Positions 34,191-47,443 of a stretch of 64,000 bases of DNA are shown here, in pieces. The translations under genes were made by a program, and so were the position numbers. Under the pieces are notes generated by a model. The model worked only from the letters and a program-made list of their open reading frames with translations. It searched no databases and was not told the origin of the DNA. This DNA is from Inia geoffrensis (lineage: Eukaryota > Chordata > Mammalia > Artiodactyla > Iniidae): positions 170,056,815-170,120,814 of the forward strand of contig CM070900.1 in assembly GCA_036417435.1 (NCBI GenBank). Reading direction: 5' to 3'. Each line of letters opens with the position of its first letter. Position 1 is the stretch's first letter.

Positions 34191-35109
34191 TTTTTTTGAT
34201 ACTAAAGTTCAACTTTCTTCTAGTTTAACATATGAAAATGAAAAGATATTATTTTGTTTTACCTGCCACTCTGAAACCATATTTTTTAGACACGTCTGCA
34301 GAAAAGTCACATGACATAGGCTGAATTGTCATCATAAACAGAAATGAGAGGGTAGAAGGAATATACCAAATAGATCACAGTGAACTAATTATTTTCTTCT
34401 TGTGTTACATGCATATTTAAACTATAGCCTGAAAGTATAACAGGTGAGAGATATTTTTGAATCATGAAAAAGAAGAGGGTTTTCACATTTTTCATGAATA
34501 AAAAATGAATCCCCTTGAAATCTTGCATGCCTTTGTGTCAAGCCCTTTTTACTGTACTGTTATGTTGAATTATATATTTCAGAGGAAAAAGACAGAATAC
34601 GTTTATAAACAGAAAAGCCACCTCTTTAGAAGCCAGTGCTCTTTCTGCAGGAATATTTCTCACATGGATCAATTAAACTGAAAATATGCCATGAAATGAC
34701 AAAGTGAAATAATAACTTTTTAATGTAAAAGTCAAGAAAACAAATATTTTATACATAATATAACTTAACAAGAGAATTTCCCACAGCTAGCTATATTTGT
34801 TCATGTCTGTTAAGCAGTTATGCTGAAAAAAAAATCTTCCTTCAGATGAGCTTCATGGAGCTACATTTTTTCATTGCTTAAAAATGCACAAGATAATTTC
34901 TTAAAATTTACTAATCATAATTCGTTTTGGCTTTGTGTGTGTACATATGCATGTATGATATTGTTAAGTACCCATTTCCATCCATTTCCTTCTATAAGTC
35001 TGTTAGAAATGAAAGTAAAATTAAATGTCATGGCCTTTTGTAGGATGCAAGTGTAAATAGTTTGCTGTTTTACTGTTGCAAGATAGATGGTTCTTGAGGC
35101 ATCAGAATT

Positions 35110-35335
35110 TCCTGCCAATTTCATTTGATGATGGTGACAATAATATTTACTAATAAGTTACCACGTGTCATGCATTATGCAAAATGATTTGCATATATAT
35201 TCCCGTTTAGCTTTACAATGACTGTATAGTATTTTCTTAATTTTAGAAATAAAAGAACAAGAGTATATTATTAATAAAAGTTAAGTAACTTGTCCAAGAT
35301 CACACAGGTCCTAGGTAGGAGAACCCAAGACCTAA
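35110..35335 (-). mobile_element. MIR SINE
   Basis: 'CACGTGTCATGCATTATGCA', AAGTTAAGTAACTTGTCCAA and GATCACACAGGTCCTAGGTA are diagnostic antisense MIR blocks. Confidence 0.75.
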
Positions 35336-36029
35336 TCTTATGAAGGGACTTCAGAACTTTTTATCACTTTCCGTCTTAAAAGGCAATTTGCCTTTAATGC
35401 CTGTGTTTTGCCCCAAAAGTCCTACAGAGATAACTGTTCACAAACAAAGGAGGGAATACTGTTTCAGAAGTAGAAATAATACCAGACATGTTAAAAGAGC
35501 TCTACCTGTAGTCATACAAAAACAAAATATTTTCTTTGTAATATCTTTTACATATAGCCATATAGCTTCCAACTACGATAATCGAGGACATCCGTAGAGG
35601 ATTTCCATCTGTCAAAATAAACCAGAGGAAAGTGCCGATGGTTTCCATTACTTGAATTTTAAATGACGAAACCATCTAACAAGCTGATCTAAATTATACA
35701 TTATGAGATCAAATCAATTAAGTGTTGTGGTTAGTTCACATTAGGCAAAATACTTCTCTCACTTGTCTCTTCTGTGTAATAGCTTTGTAATGAATAAGAA
35801 AACAACTTAGGTGAAATAAAGCCCTTCATAGTTTACATAAAAAGGGATAATCTGTAGGAAACGTAAAGAAGTGTTTGCTTCTTTTGCCTTTCTTTTTCAA
35901 TATAATAAGCATTTAAGAGAACTGTTTGTATGGTAAATGGATTTGAATGCAGAAAATAAGACATTAATATCTATTTTATGAAAAATTCTTAGTCATAAAT
36001 AAAACAGTATTTTAAAGTAAGTCTGTTTT

Positions 36030-36180
36030 TTGGGAATTCCCTGGCGCTCCAGTGGTTAGGACTTCGAGCTTTCACTGCTGTGGCCCAGGTTCAATCCCTG
36101 GTTGGGGAACTAAGAAGATACAGCAAACCAACTGCAGAGCGAGGCCTAAATAAATAAACTAATAAATAAATAAACAAAAA
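36030..36180 (+). mobile_element. Short CHR/Bov-tA-type tRNA SINE
   Basis: TGGGAATTCCCTGGCGCTCC start, B-box-like GGTTCAATCCCTGG, tail of AATAAATA units. A 16-bp perfect target duplication, AAAGTAAGTCTGTTTT, lies at 36014-36029 and 36181-36196. Confidence 0.95.
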
Positions 36181-36619
36181 AAAGTAAGTCTGTTTTCATC
36201 AAATGCCTACCAAGCATGTTTATATTGACTGTTTCTAGTTATAGGACAATTGATTCAGTTATGTCAATAAAATATCATTTGTACAATAGTTATTTTCTAA
36301 AACATATAATTGTATCCAATATTATACCTAGAACCATGAACCCAATTATATCCAGATGGGGCACAAAGTCTGTTTCTCTTTGTTTACCATTTACCATCTT
36401 TATACCTGGAAAACTATAAGCTTTGATACTTTTACTTGGTAAAACCATGTAATAAGTCATTCCAAATACAGAAATAAAGAGTAATTGAATTTTGGCAGCT
36501 ACTCAGATCCAGCCTTAGAAAATGTACCATCACGTTCTGCCAGGTGTCCAAAGTTTGATTGTCATGGGCATGACTGAGATTGACTACTAAAGATATAAGT
36601 TCATGTGTGAAGTTTATTT

Positions 36620-36725
36620 TTAGATATAATATTTGTACATATTTATATTTTTATATTTATTTATATATATATATAATTTGAGAATTCAAAACTTTAAATA
36701 GATTTATATATTTATTTAAATAATA
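36620..36725. repeat. AT-rich low-complexity sequence
   Basis: Runs of ATATTTATATTTTTATAT-like sequence. No other signal. Confidence 0.7.
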
Positions 36726-37528
36726 TCATAGGAGAAAATTTTTTCTGGATTTTGAGTGCCCAAGATATGCCTGAATATGTAAATGTGTGTATGCTGAGAA
36801 TCACTTCGGTTCTTTTCACAATCTCTTTCTGTGACTGTTAGGGAGTGAATTATGTACAAATCTCTCCTTCCAACTTATCTGGAGACTCTGGCCAAGGGCC
36901 TGCTTCCTACCTGCAGATCAAGTACAAATAACTGTTAATATCCTCAGCATGTTTCTAAATGATGGCTCTGAGGCAAAGGTGGAATTTCTGTTCTTATCAT
37001 TGCCTCCAATATGCTATTTTAGGTGAAAGAATGAGAAAGAGAAGATGGTGGCAATTACTCTGAAAGAATACCGAAAGAGGCATGACTAAAATAATGGGTC
37101 TTATGTGAGCTCCACTACTATTTAAATGAGAATGACTACAGCTTCACTCAAATATTTGAGGTTGGAAGGGTGGCGTGGACCAACTGGTCTGCAAAGTTAA
37201 CTGTATAGATCAAATGTAAGTTAAGGCTTTCCTTAATTGGAACTGGGTGTCGGTTTTAAATAGTAATAAAAAATTAATATATGAAGGTGTTAATGATATA
37301 AATTCATATTTGCTTATGTTTCTCAAACTTAATACTGGTGCCAATTTAGCATCAACTTTAATACACAGTTTAATTCCCATAATTTAACCTAGTCTGTGGC
37401 TTTTAGGTCAGTACCTCTCAAAGATATAAATGTGACAAAAAATTAGATAAGTTGATCTTTGATATTGTATGTATGTATGCTATATGACAATTAGATATGC
37501 TCCTCATTTGGGAGGAAATGCTTAAAAA
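36726..37528. other. Intronic stretch, nothing recognised
   Basis: No repeats or coding signal. Confidence 0.45.
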
Positions 37529-37541
37529 ACACTAAAAATCA

Positions 37542-37748
37542 GGCTTCCCTGGTGGTGCAGTAGTTGAGAGTCCACCTGCCAATGCAGAGGACACAGGTTC
37601 GTGCCCCGGTCCGGGAAGATTCCACATGCCACGGAGCGGCTGGGCCCGTGATACATGGCCGCTGGGCCTGTGCGTCTGGAGCCTGTGCTCCGCAACAGGA
37701 GAGGCCACAGCAGTGAGAGGCCCGCGTACCACAAAAAAAAAAAAAAGC
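37542..37748 (+). mobile_element. CHR-2-type SINE
   Basis: GGCTTCCCTGGTGGTGCAGT to CCCGCGTACCAC plus A tail. Target duplication ACTAAAAATCA (37531-37541) and ATTAAAAATCA (37749-37759). Confidence 0.93.
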
Positions 37749-38027
37749 ATTAAAAATCATAAATTTTAGAGGTTAAAAATTATACAAAGTGTTTATATTC
37801 AGGTATCTTCCAGTTCTCACATAGAATGTGAGCATGAGTCATATTTGATGACTCATTTCTATTCTTGAAAAATAAGCCAAGACACGTTATAAAACTGGCT
37901 TTTTACCAAGGGGAATAAGCACTTCAAGTTTAATTCCCGAATGGGCCTTTATCTACTTCAATAAAAATAAATAAGAAACAACTATTTCCTGAAGATAAGG
38001 CATGCGAATGATAAACTGGGACTGATT

Positions 38028-38215
38028 CACCAGTGGCTCTCCCAGGGGTTCTCAAATTGTATTTGCCTTAGGAATTCCTTGGGATCCTATGTCCCAGAGA
38101 TGGAAGTTCTGCTTCAGTTGATGTAGCTTAGATCCAGAAATCTGAATTGTAGATAAGTGTTCCAGTAGATTGTGATATAGATAGTCTGCAGGGCACAGTT
38201 TGAAAATCTGTGATG
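38028..38215. mobile_element. MER5-like hAT transposon
   Basis: Ends resemble MER5 terminal repeats: 'GGGGTTCTCAAATTGTATTT' on the left, 'AGGGCACAGTTTGAAAATCT' on the right, with the internal TCTGCTTCAGTTGATGTAG block. Confidence 0.75.
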
Positions 38216-38362
38216 AAGGAGCAGGTGTTGATTCTCTGAGAAGGCTTTTTCATTATTCATTAGCTAGAGGTAGTGAGTTAATTATTTTGTACCTCATGAG
38301 AATTTTTTGATTCATGCAAAATTCCACCTATTTGGGTGGAGACTGAGTATTAAAATGTAGTC

Positions 38363-38573
38363 TTTTTTTTTTTTTTTTTGCAGTATTCGGGCCTCTCACT
38401 GTTGTGGCCTCTCCCGTTGCGGAGCACAGGTTCTGGACGCGCAGGCTCAGTGGCCATGGCTCACGGGCCCAGCCGCTCCGCGGCATGTGGGATCTTCCCG
38501 GACCGGGACACGAACCCGTGTACCCTAGCATTGGCAGGTGGACTCAACCACTGTGCCACCAGGGAAGCCCGAC
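38363..38573 (-). mobile_element. CHR-2-type SINE
   Basis: Antisense copy with leading poly-T and end CCAGGGAAGCCC. An 11-bp perfect target duplication, AAAATGTAGTC, lies at 38352-38362 and 38574-38584. Confidence 0.95.
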
Positions 38574-39619
38574 AAAATGTAGTCATTTTAAACTAAGTAT
38601 TTTGAAAGTTTGTTTGTTTTTTTTTTTTTTTTAGCATATTAAGCACTCATATACAGTTGTATGTCTTGTTTAGAAGTTTTCCAAAGAGTTTACGGATGTC
38701 AGATACTGATGTTTTAAGGCTGAACTCAAACTAGATCAAAGTGAATACAATTTGAAGGCAAGCTCAGTGAAAAACTTTCACTCCCAGTTCTCCAATGAGA
38801 AGCGATTAGTGAGTTTCACTAGACTCTATGCGGGCAGACGTAAGCAAATGAAAAATAACAGAAATAGAATGTTTAAATAATTTTTCATTGCTATAATTAT
38901 CATTATTCACATCATATTGTGCTTTGCTAAAGAGTATATGAGTCCTTTTAAAATAGTGCTGACACTTTTTGATGACATTTCATTCTGTTTCCCATGTGGC
39001 AAAGTATAGAAGATTGTACCCTGGTTCCTCCATTGCCCCATTAGCAGATTCTCAGAAGAATTATGCTTATGAGCTGGATGGCTAGCGACCTTCTTGAGCT
39101 GGCAATTATAATCATAATACTATTTTAAACAATTTTACCCAGAGTAAAGGATATATGCTATGATTCTTAATATCATTTCCCCAGTTTTCTTAAAATGCTT
39201 AAGTTTATTTTATTATTTCAGTATTTGAAAATCACATTATAGTCAATTAAAAATTCCTGCCACACAAATAGGACCTAATGAAACTTAAAAGCTTTTGCAC
39301 AGCAAAGGAAACCATAAACAAGACGAAAAGACGACCCTCAGAATGGGAGAAAATATTTGCAAATGAAGCAACTGACAAAGGATTAATCTCCAAAATATAC
39401 AAGTAGCTCATGCAGCTCAATATTATAAAAACAAACAACTCAATCCAGAAATGGGCAGAAGACCTAAACAGACATTTCTCCAAAGAAGATATACACGTTG
39501 CCAACAAACACATGAAAGAACTCTCAACATCATTAACCGTTAGAGAAATGCAAATCAAAACTACAATGAGATATCATCTCACACTGGTCAGAATGGCCAT
39601 CATCAAAAAATATACAAAC

Positions 39620-39840
39620 GGGGCTTCCCTGGTGGCGCAGTGGTTTAGAGTCCGCCTGCCAATGCAGGGGACATAGGTTCGTGCCCCGGTCCAGGAAGAT
39701 CTCACATGCCGCGGAGCAGCTGGGCCTGTGAGCCATGGCCACTGAGCCTGCGTGTCTGGAGCCTGTGCTCTGCAACGGGAGAGGCCACAACAGTGAGTGG
39801 CCCAGGTACCGCAAAAAAAAAAAAAAAAAAAAGAAAAGAA
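39620..39840 (+). mobile_element. CHR-2-type SINE nested in L1
   Basis: GGGGCTTCCCTGGTGGCGCA to GGCCCAGGTACCGC and a tail of A and GAAA. The L1 resumes immediately, with a duplicated ATACAAA(C/T) at the junctions. Confidence 0.93.
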
Positions 39841-40058
39841 AAAAATATATGTATACAAATGATAAATGCTGGAGAGGGTGTGGAGAAAAGGGAACCCTCT
39901 TGCACTCTTGGTGGGAATGTAAATTGATACAGCCACTATGGAGAGCAGTATGGAGGTTCCTTAAAAAACTAAAAATAGAACTACCATATGACTCAGCATT
40001 CCCACTCCTGGGCATATACCCTGAGAAAACCATAATTCAAAAATAGTCATGTGCCACA

Positions 40059-40301
40059 ATGTTCATTGCAGCTCTATTTACAATGGCCAAGACATGGAAG
40101 CAACCTAAGTGTCCATCAACAGATGAGTGGATAAAGAAAATGTGGCACATATATACAATGGAATATTACTCAGCCATAAAAAGAAATAAAATTGAGTTAT
40201 TTGTAGTGAGGTGGATGGATCTAGAGACTGTCATACAGAGTGAAGTAAGTCAGGAAGATAAAAACAAATACCGTATGCTAACACATATATATGGAATCTA
40301 A
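40059..40301 (+). pseudogene. L1 ORF2 C-terminal remnant
   Basis: An open 80-residue frame containing MAKTWKQPKCPSTDEWIKKM and MEYYSAIKRNKIELF, the conserved C-terminal segment of L1 ORF2p. No endonuclease or complete reverse transcriptase is attached, so it is a 5'-truncated remnant within the L1 at 39264-40673, not a functional gene. Confidence 0.9.
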
Positions 40302-40689
40302 GGAAAAAAAAAAAAAGGTCGTGAAGAACCTAGGGGCAAGATGGTAATGAAGACACAGACCCACTAAAGAATGGACTTGAGGACACGGTGAGGGGGAAGG
40401 GTAAGCTGGGTTAAAGTAGGAGAGTGGTGTGGACATATATACTCTACCAAACGTAAAATAGATAGCTATTGGGAAACAGCCACATAGCACAGGGAGATCA
40501 GTCCAGTGCTTTGTGACCACCTAGAGGCGTGGGATAGGGACGGTGGGAGGGAAGGAGATGCAAGATGGAAGAGATATGGTGATATATGTATATGTGTAAC
40601 TGATTCACTTTGTTATAAAGCAGAAACTAACACACGATTGTAAAGCAATTATACTCCAATAAACATGTTAAAAAAAATTCCTGCCACTT

Positions 40690-43600
40690 TTATACAATCA
40701 TATATATGTATTTATTCATACTTGTTCTTGATTCTTAAGAGATATCAATTGAATAATACTATCTTTACTTTTCTCAGTCAACAGTGCACTCTATAAGACA
40801 AATATCTATACGTATAAATATATTACAACCACAGTAAAATTCCATAATAGGAGTATGATCAGATTAATTATTGGCATAAATAGGATACAGTTATTAGATC
40901 TAGCTGGGATTATTAGGAAATATGAAGGATATAGCATTTAAGAAGAAATATATAGTAAGAATTTAACAGACGGAAAGAGAGAAGGTTGGTTGAAGAGTGC
41001 CGCAATCCTGAATTATACACATGTATTTATGTATGTATGTGTGTGCTTTTGAGTAGAGAGGCAATATCATAAATCAATATGTTTAAAAAATAACTTTGTT
41101 AAGTTGGTAAACACTGAAGTAGAGAGATGTGGCACAAACCCAGGGCAGTTGTTTGGACTAAACAAACAGAGCCAGAATTGAGAAATACACATCAGCAGAA
41201 TGGAAAGGACTTTGTGATCTATTGGATTCAGAGGTACGATAAAGAGCATGTGAAGAAATTATTTAAGTAGGAGATGGTTTTTCTGTTGATATGCTGAAAT
41301 TTGAGTGGAAATGAGCAAATGGTGGCTGAAAATATAGGGAGCCTCAAAGAGAAGTCAGAGTCAAAAAACATTTCCAAGAGGCATTTAATGATAGAAGTGA
41401 CACATGAAACTTGAGGCATGCATGAAATTACTCAGATTAAAGAGGGCATAATTCTTTAATTTTGGATGTAAGAAAATCCAGGAGGGGGAATGAACAAAGG
41501 TATAAGGAGAAGCTTAAAAATCACCACCTCAAACCTTTAATACATATATTTCTGACAATGGTGTATATTTTTAACCACAGTTGTGAAGGTATCCTATATT
41601 CTCGTTTATGTCACATGGTTTAAATCTATTTCATATTTGCCTTATTATTGGTCTTAGCATTTATATAGGCAAAGAAATTGGACTTATACAGTATTTATGA
41701 AAGTTAAACACGATATAAATAATACTAAAACCATGGAAACAAAATATTTTGCACATATCTATTTTATTAACAAATATTGGACACAATAAATTATATCCTT
41801 TAACAATTAATGTTTCATGGATTGCTAGTTTTATAGAAAAGTAAATGCAAAAATGGCTATATCATTTTTTTGTATGTATAAAGGGGATAAAAAAAATTAA
41901 TCTCTTCCTTCAAGCAACTCTGTGTATAGTGGAGAATTATACTATTTAAAGAAAAATGAATGATAGACTTATGCACATGATGATATACAAATGTGTAAGA
42001 TAGGCACCAAATCATTACAGAGCAGATCTGAGAGGATGTAGAAGGAATTAATATCAATATTGATTTCTGAAACCTCTAAGAAGTGTTAGCCAGTGGAAAA
42101 TCAAGTGTGTACCAAAATATTTTAGACCACTGGAAAAAAATAATGTATTATTTAAAGAATCGTGAAAAAATGGAAGTGCAAAAAGAAGAAAAAATTTCAT
42201 CAAAAAATGACTTGAAGTTGTCCTTGAAAGAATGAAGAATAGAATTTATGTAAAGGGGGATTAGGAGCAGTGGGAAAATGAAACATTTTAGGCATAAGCA
42301 ACAAGATAGGGAAGAGATATATGGTGTTCAATTATAAAATACAGTCAATTAAAGAAAATTTAAACCATTGTATACATACATTAATGCATTAACATATGAT
42401 GAATATTTAGAAATAAAATATGTAGATCAATGAATTTGGTGCTATTGAAAAAATTAATTTTGGTTAAGTTTATTTTCTAGACTAGTCTCAAAATGTTTCA
42501 AAAAATCTGTGAAAAATCAAACTTTTGGTTAAATAAGTATTCCCAGGTGAATTTGAATTTCAAATATTTTTCAGGCCTAGTTTGTAAGATGTTGAATATA
42601 TTTATAATTTATAATAAAACCTCAGGTGTGGCCCATTTTTGTGAAATTATTGGGCAATATCAATGAGAATTATCCATCTACTATGTTTTGTTAGGTGGGT
42701 CAGAAATTACATAGACAAGGACAAAAGAAAGGTTTACATGATTAATGGAGGTTTTAAGGGAGTATTACATGTACTCCATAAAATGAATGTATAACGGAAG
42801 GTTATTGATGCACTTGAAATGTGCACTCTTGCCAAGATCTACATAATGTTTACTATGTAATGGAAGTAGTGGTTATATAAATCACATATATTAAAAATAC
42901 ATATTTTTGAGAATCAGGAACACTTTTTATTCTGACAATCATTAAGTAACATAAATGGGTTTTTGTTTCATAGTTCATTTGGAATTGGTTTGGTTGGAAT
43001 TTTCAATACTGGCAAGTGAATGACAAGACAAGGCAAACCCTGTCAAGCCATCCATTTCCAAACTGAAACCCCATCTGCACTGGCCCAGTTTGGCTTGGGG
43101 GTGGACTGGAAGACAGGGGAAGTCTTAATTTTGCATATGGATCAAATCACTAATTAATATGATATACTGGAAATTTCTGATTTCCAGATCTAGATTTTGG
43201 TAATTAAAGTCAACATAAGACTACTATTTGAAGATTAGCAGAGAAGGCAAAGCATACTGGCAATGAAGAAAGTCTAAAGGAACAGTGGAAGACAAAGGAA
43301 AAATAAGATTTTTGTTACATCTTGCATGTTGTACTTTTTTAGACTAATGGCAACATGATGTGGGATAGCTTAAAAGTTCAGGAAGCTGAACTATCCCCTC
43401 TATGATATTATTCTTTTTTCTATGAAATATGAGACATGGTCATATGAGATATAGTTTTTGGTTTTATTACCTTTTTATTTTCCATAGATAAGGCAAGTTC
43501 ATTTTGTGTGCTATTATACTTGCTTAAGTGATTAAAACACTAAAATATTTATAAAGCAACATTTTGCTTCTCTGTAATTAGACGGTAAATCACACACACA

Positions 43601-43730
43601 CCCATATACACAAGATCACTATTTGAACAATTTAATGTCTGACTTCAATCACTGAATCAACAGTTTTATAGTAATATGCATTTATTTTCTAAATTTTATT
43701 TATTTATTTGTTCTTGTTTATGAAGTTTTT
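40690..43730. other. Intronic stretch, nothing recognised
   Basis: AT-rich. The 43000-43140 patch is richer in G and C but shows no coding or repeat signal I can name. Confidence 0.5.
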
Positions 43731-43739
43731 ATTTACTTA

Positions 43740-44078
43740 TTTTTTTATTTTTTTAAAGTGTACAATTTGGTGCTTTTTACTATACACAAAAAGTTGTGCA
43801 ACCATCTCTACTAAATCTAGAATACTTTTATCATTCCAAAAAGAAACCACATACCCATGAGCAGTTATTCCCCAGTTCCTCTCAACTGCATCCTCCACTC
43901 CCATGCATAATTTTATCTACTTTCTGTCTCTGTAGATTTGCCTATCTGTACACTCCATAAAATGGAGTAATACAATATGTAATCTTTTATAACTAGCTTG
44001 TTTAACTTAGCACAGTATTTTTAAAGGTTAATCCATTTTGTAACATGTATCAAAAAATAGTTCACTTTTATAAATTGA
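43740..44078 (-). mobile_element. Old L1M 3' UTR fragment
   Basis: 'AAAGTGTACAATTTGGTGCT', CAACCATCTCTACTAAATCT and 'CCCATGAGCAGTTATTCCCC' match an antisense old L1 end. Separate from the L1 that follows, which begins with its own 3' UTR. Confidence 0.7.
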
Positions 44079-44079
44079 C

Positions 44080-47000
44080 ATATATTTGACTAGAGCATAG
44101 TGATTTGACATTTAAATTCATCACTAAAAGATCACTACAGTAAATCTATTGACCATCTATCCTCATACAAAGCCATGACAGTACTAGTGTTGGTATTCCC
44201 TACTCTGTACAATATGACACTGTGATTATTTATTTTATAACTGGAAGTATACACCTCTGAATTCCCTTCACCTATTTTGTCCATCCCCACCACCTTCTTC
44301 CCCTCTGGAAACCACCCGTTGTTTGTTCTCTGTATATATGAGTCTGTTTTTGTTTTGTTTTATTTTTCTATTTTGTTTTTTAAATACCAAATATAAGTGA
44401 GATCATATGATATTTGTCTCTTTCTGTATGGTTAATTTTACTTAGTATAATACCCTCTAGATCCATCCATGTTGTAGCAAATGGCAGGATTTCATTCTTT
44501 TTATGGCTGAGTGATATTCCATTGTATATGTGTACCACATCTTTATCCATTCATCCCTTGATGTTCATTTAGGTTGCTTTAATTTCTTGGCTATTGTAAC
44601 TAATGTTGCAATTAACATATGGGTGCATATATCTTTTTGAATTAGTGTTTTTGTTTTCTTTGGGTATATATCCAGAATTGAAATTGCTGAATCATCAACA
44701 CTTATTTTTTGGCTTTTTGCTGATGATAACCATTCAGACAGGTGTGAGACAATGGTTTTGATATTTATTTCCCTAATGATTAGTGTTGTTGAGCATCTTT
44801 TCACGTGCCTGTTGGTCATCTGTACTTCTTCAGAAAAATGTCTTTTCAGGTCCTATGCCTATTATTCAATTTTTTTTTTTTTTTTGAGTTTATGAGTTCT
44901 TCAAGTATTTTGGATATTAACCCTTTACTGGATATATCATTTGGAAATATCTTCAATTCAGAAGTGTGCTTTTTAATTTTTTTAATAGTCTCATCTGCTT
45001 ATTTTTGTTTTTGTTTCCCTTGCTGGAGGAGACATATCCAAAGAAATATTGCTAAGATAGATTTTAAAGAGCATACCACCTATGTTTTCCTCTAGTAATT
45101 TTGTGGTTTCAGGTCTTAAATTTAAGTCGTTAATCCATTTTGAGTCTATTTTTGTATATCATGTGAAAAAGTGGTCCAGTTTCATTAGTTTTCATGTACC
45201 TGTCTGCTTTTCCCAGCACCATTTATTGAAGAGGTGATATTTCCCCCACTGGATATTCTTGCCTCCTTTGCTGTAGATTAATTTAGCATAAGTGCATGGG
45301 TTTATTTCTGGGGGGTCTCTATTCTGTTCTGTTGACCTACTGATCTAACAGTACCATTGACCTAATAGTACCATACTGTTTTCATTACTGTAGTTTTGTA
45401 GTAAAGTTTGAAATCCATGAGCATGATACTTCCAGCTTTGTTCTTCTTTCTCAAGATTTCTTTTGCTATTAGTGGTCTTTTGTGGTTCCATACAAATTTT
45501 AGGATTATTTGTTCCAGTTCTGTGAAAAATGGTATTTGTATTTTAGTAAGATTACATTAAATCTGTAGATTGCCTTGGGTAGAATATTTAACAATATTAA
45601 TTCTTCTAATTCATGAGCATGGTATATCTTTCCATTTGTTTGTAAGTTTTCAATTTCTTTTATCAATGTCTTTTAGTTTTCAGAGTACAGGTTTTCACCT
45701 CCTTTGTTATACTTATTTCCAGGTATTTTATTCTTTTTGATTGAATTGTACAGAGGATTGTTTTCTTAATTTTTCTTCCAACAGTTATTATTAGTGTGTA
45801 GAAATGCAACAAATTTCTGTAAATTAATTTGGGATCCTACATCTTTACTGAATTAATTTATTAGTTCTAATAGTTGGTTGTTTTTTTTTTGTGTGTGTGG
45901 AATCTTCAGGATTTTCTATGTATAAGATTATGTCATCTGAAAAGAATAACAGTTTTATGTCTTCCTTTCTAATTTGGGTTTCTTTTCTTATTTTTCTTAT
46001 TTTTCTTCAGATTGCTGTAGCTAGGACTTCCAATACTATGTTGAATAAAAGTGGTGAGAGTGGGCATCCTTGTCTTGTATCTGATGTTAGAGGAAAGGCT
46101 TTCGCCTTTTTACCATTGACTATGATGTTGGTTGTGGGCTGGTTATATATAGCTTTTGTTATGTTGAAATATGCTTCTTTTATACCCACTTTGTTAATAG
46201 TTTTTATCATAAATGAATGTTGAATTTTGTCCAAAGCTTTTTTGTATGTATTGAGATGATCATATGATTTTTATCCTGTGATAATGTGATGCATCACATT
46301 GGATAATGTGATGCATCACATTGATTGATTTGTGGATTTAGAATCATACTTGCATTCCTGGTGTAAATTCCACTTGGTCATGGTGTATGAACCTTTTAAT
46401 GCATTGTTTAATTTGGCCTGCCAATGTTTTGTTGAGGACTTTTGCATCTATGTTAATCAGGGATATAGTCCTGTAAATTTATGCTGGCCTCACAGAATGA
46501 GTTTGAAAGAGTCCCTTCCTCTTCAGTTTTTTGGAATAGTTTGAGACAAATAGGTATTAACTTTTCGTTAAATGTTTGTTAAAATACACTTGTGAAGCTG
46601 CCTGGTCCTGGACTTTTGTTTATTGGGAGTTTTTTGATTACAGATTAAACTTCATTACTAGTAATTGGTCTGTTCAGATTTTCTATTTTTTTCTGATTCA
46701 GTTTTGGAAGAATGCAGTGCTTCTAGGAATGTATTCATTTCTTCTAGGTTGTCCAATTTTTTGGCATATAATTTTTTGTCATAATCTCTTATGATCCTTT
46801 GTATTTCTGTGTTGTCAGTTGTAACTTCTCCCATTTCATTTTTGTTTTTATTCATTTTAATTTCTTTTCTTCTTGATGTGTCTGGCTAGAGGTTTATAAA
46901 CTTTATCTTTTCAAAGAACTAAATCTTAGTTTCATTGATCTTTTCTATTTTTTTTTTTTTTTAACCTCTATTTCCTTTATTTCTTCTTGGCTCTGAGCTA

Positions 47001-47443
47001 TTTTCTTCCTTCTAGTAACTTTAAGTTTTGCTTATTCTTCTTTTTCTCATTCCTTTAAGTGTAACATTAGATTAGTTATTTGAGATTTTTCTTGTTTTCT
47101 GAGGTAGGCCTATAACATTATAATCTTCCCACTTAGAACTGCTTCTGCTGTTTCACATAGGTTTTGGAATGCTGTGTTTCCATTTTCAAACTCTGTGGTT
47201 GTAATTTCCCTCCTGTTTGCCAGTTATCATCCTGGAGGTGTGGGTCTTGAGTATAACCCATGCCCTCCCCTTCTACCCATCTTGTCGTGGTCCCTTTATA
47301 TCTTTAGTTTCAGAAAATCTTTTCTGTAAGACTTTAGGTTGTTCTCATAGATAGTTTCTCTGTAAGTAGTTGTAATTTTGGTGTACCCAAATGATGAGAT
47401 GAGTTTAAGTCCTTTCTACTCTGACATCTTGATTCTCCTCTCT
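44080..47443 (-). mobile_element. L1 with 5' terminus but large internal deletion
   Basis: From the 3' UTR at about 44080, through ORF2 C-terminus, reverse transcriptase and the region upstream of it (to about 47215), then a jump to L1 5' UTR ending at about 47443. On the minus strand the 5' end reads GAGAATCAAGATGTCAGAGT, like the start of mammalian L1. ORF1 and the endonuclease are missing. About 3.4 kb. Confidence 0.8.
46007..46234 (-). pseudogene. L1 ORF2 reverse-transcriptase remnant
   Basis: An open 75-residue frame that includes [20 protein letters not shown] and, near its end, [20 protein letters not shown], the conserved L1 RT blocks. Stops bound it on both sides, so it is a decayed part of the L1 at 44080-47443. 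A second fragment of the same ORF2 ([20 protein letters not shown]) is at 46658-46855. Confidence 0.9.

Larger units (their letters stand above)
39264..40673 (+). mobile_element. L1 3' end (cetartiodactyl type), sense orientation
   Basis: ORF2 C-terminal region and 3' UTR, interrupted by a SINE at 39620-39840. It ends CCAATAAACATGTTAAAAAA. Target duplication AAAATTCCTGCCAC at 39250-39263 and 40674-40687. The only recognised L1 in the window on the cadherin strand. Confidence 0.93.

Noticed and set aside
39533..40033. 166-residue minus-strand frame, the longest in the window
   Set aside because: It is antisense across an L1 and its nested SINE, without homology to a known protein; it reads through the poly-T of the SINE tail.
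45891..46223. 110-residue plus-strand frame
   Set aside because: Antisense to the L1 reverse-transcriptase remnant at 46007-46234; the minus strand carries the recognisable protein.
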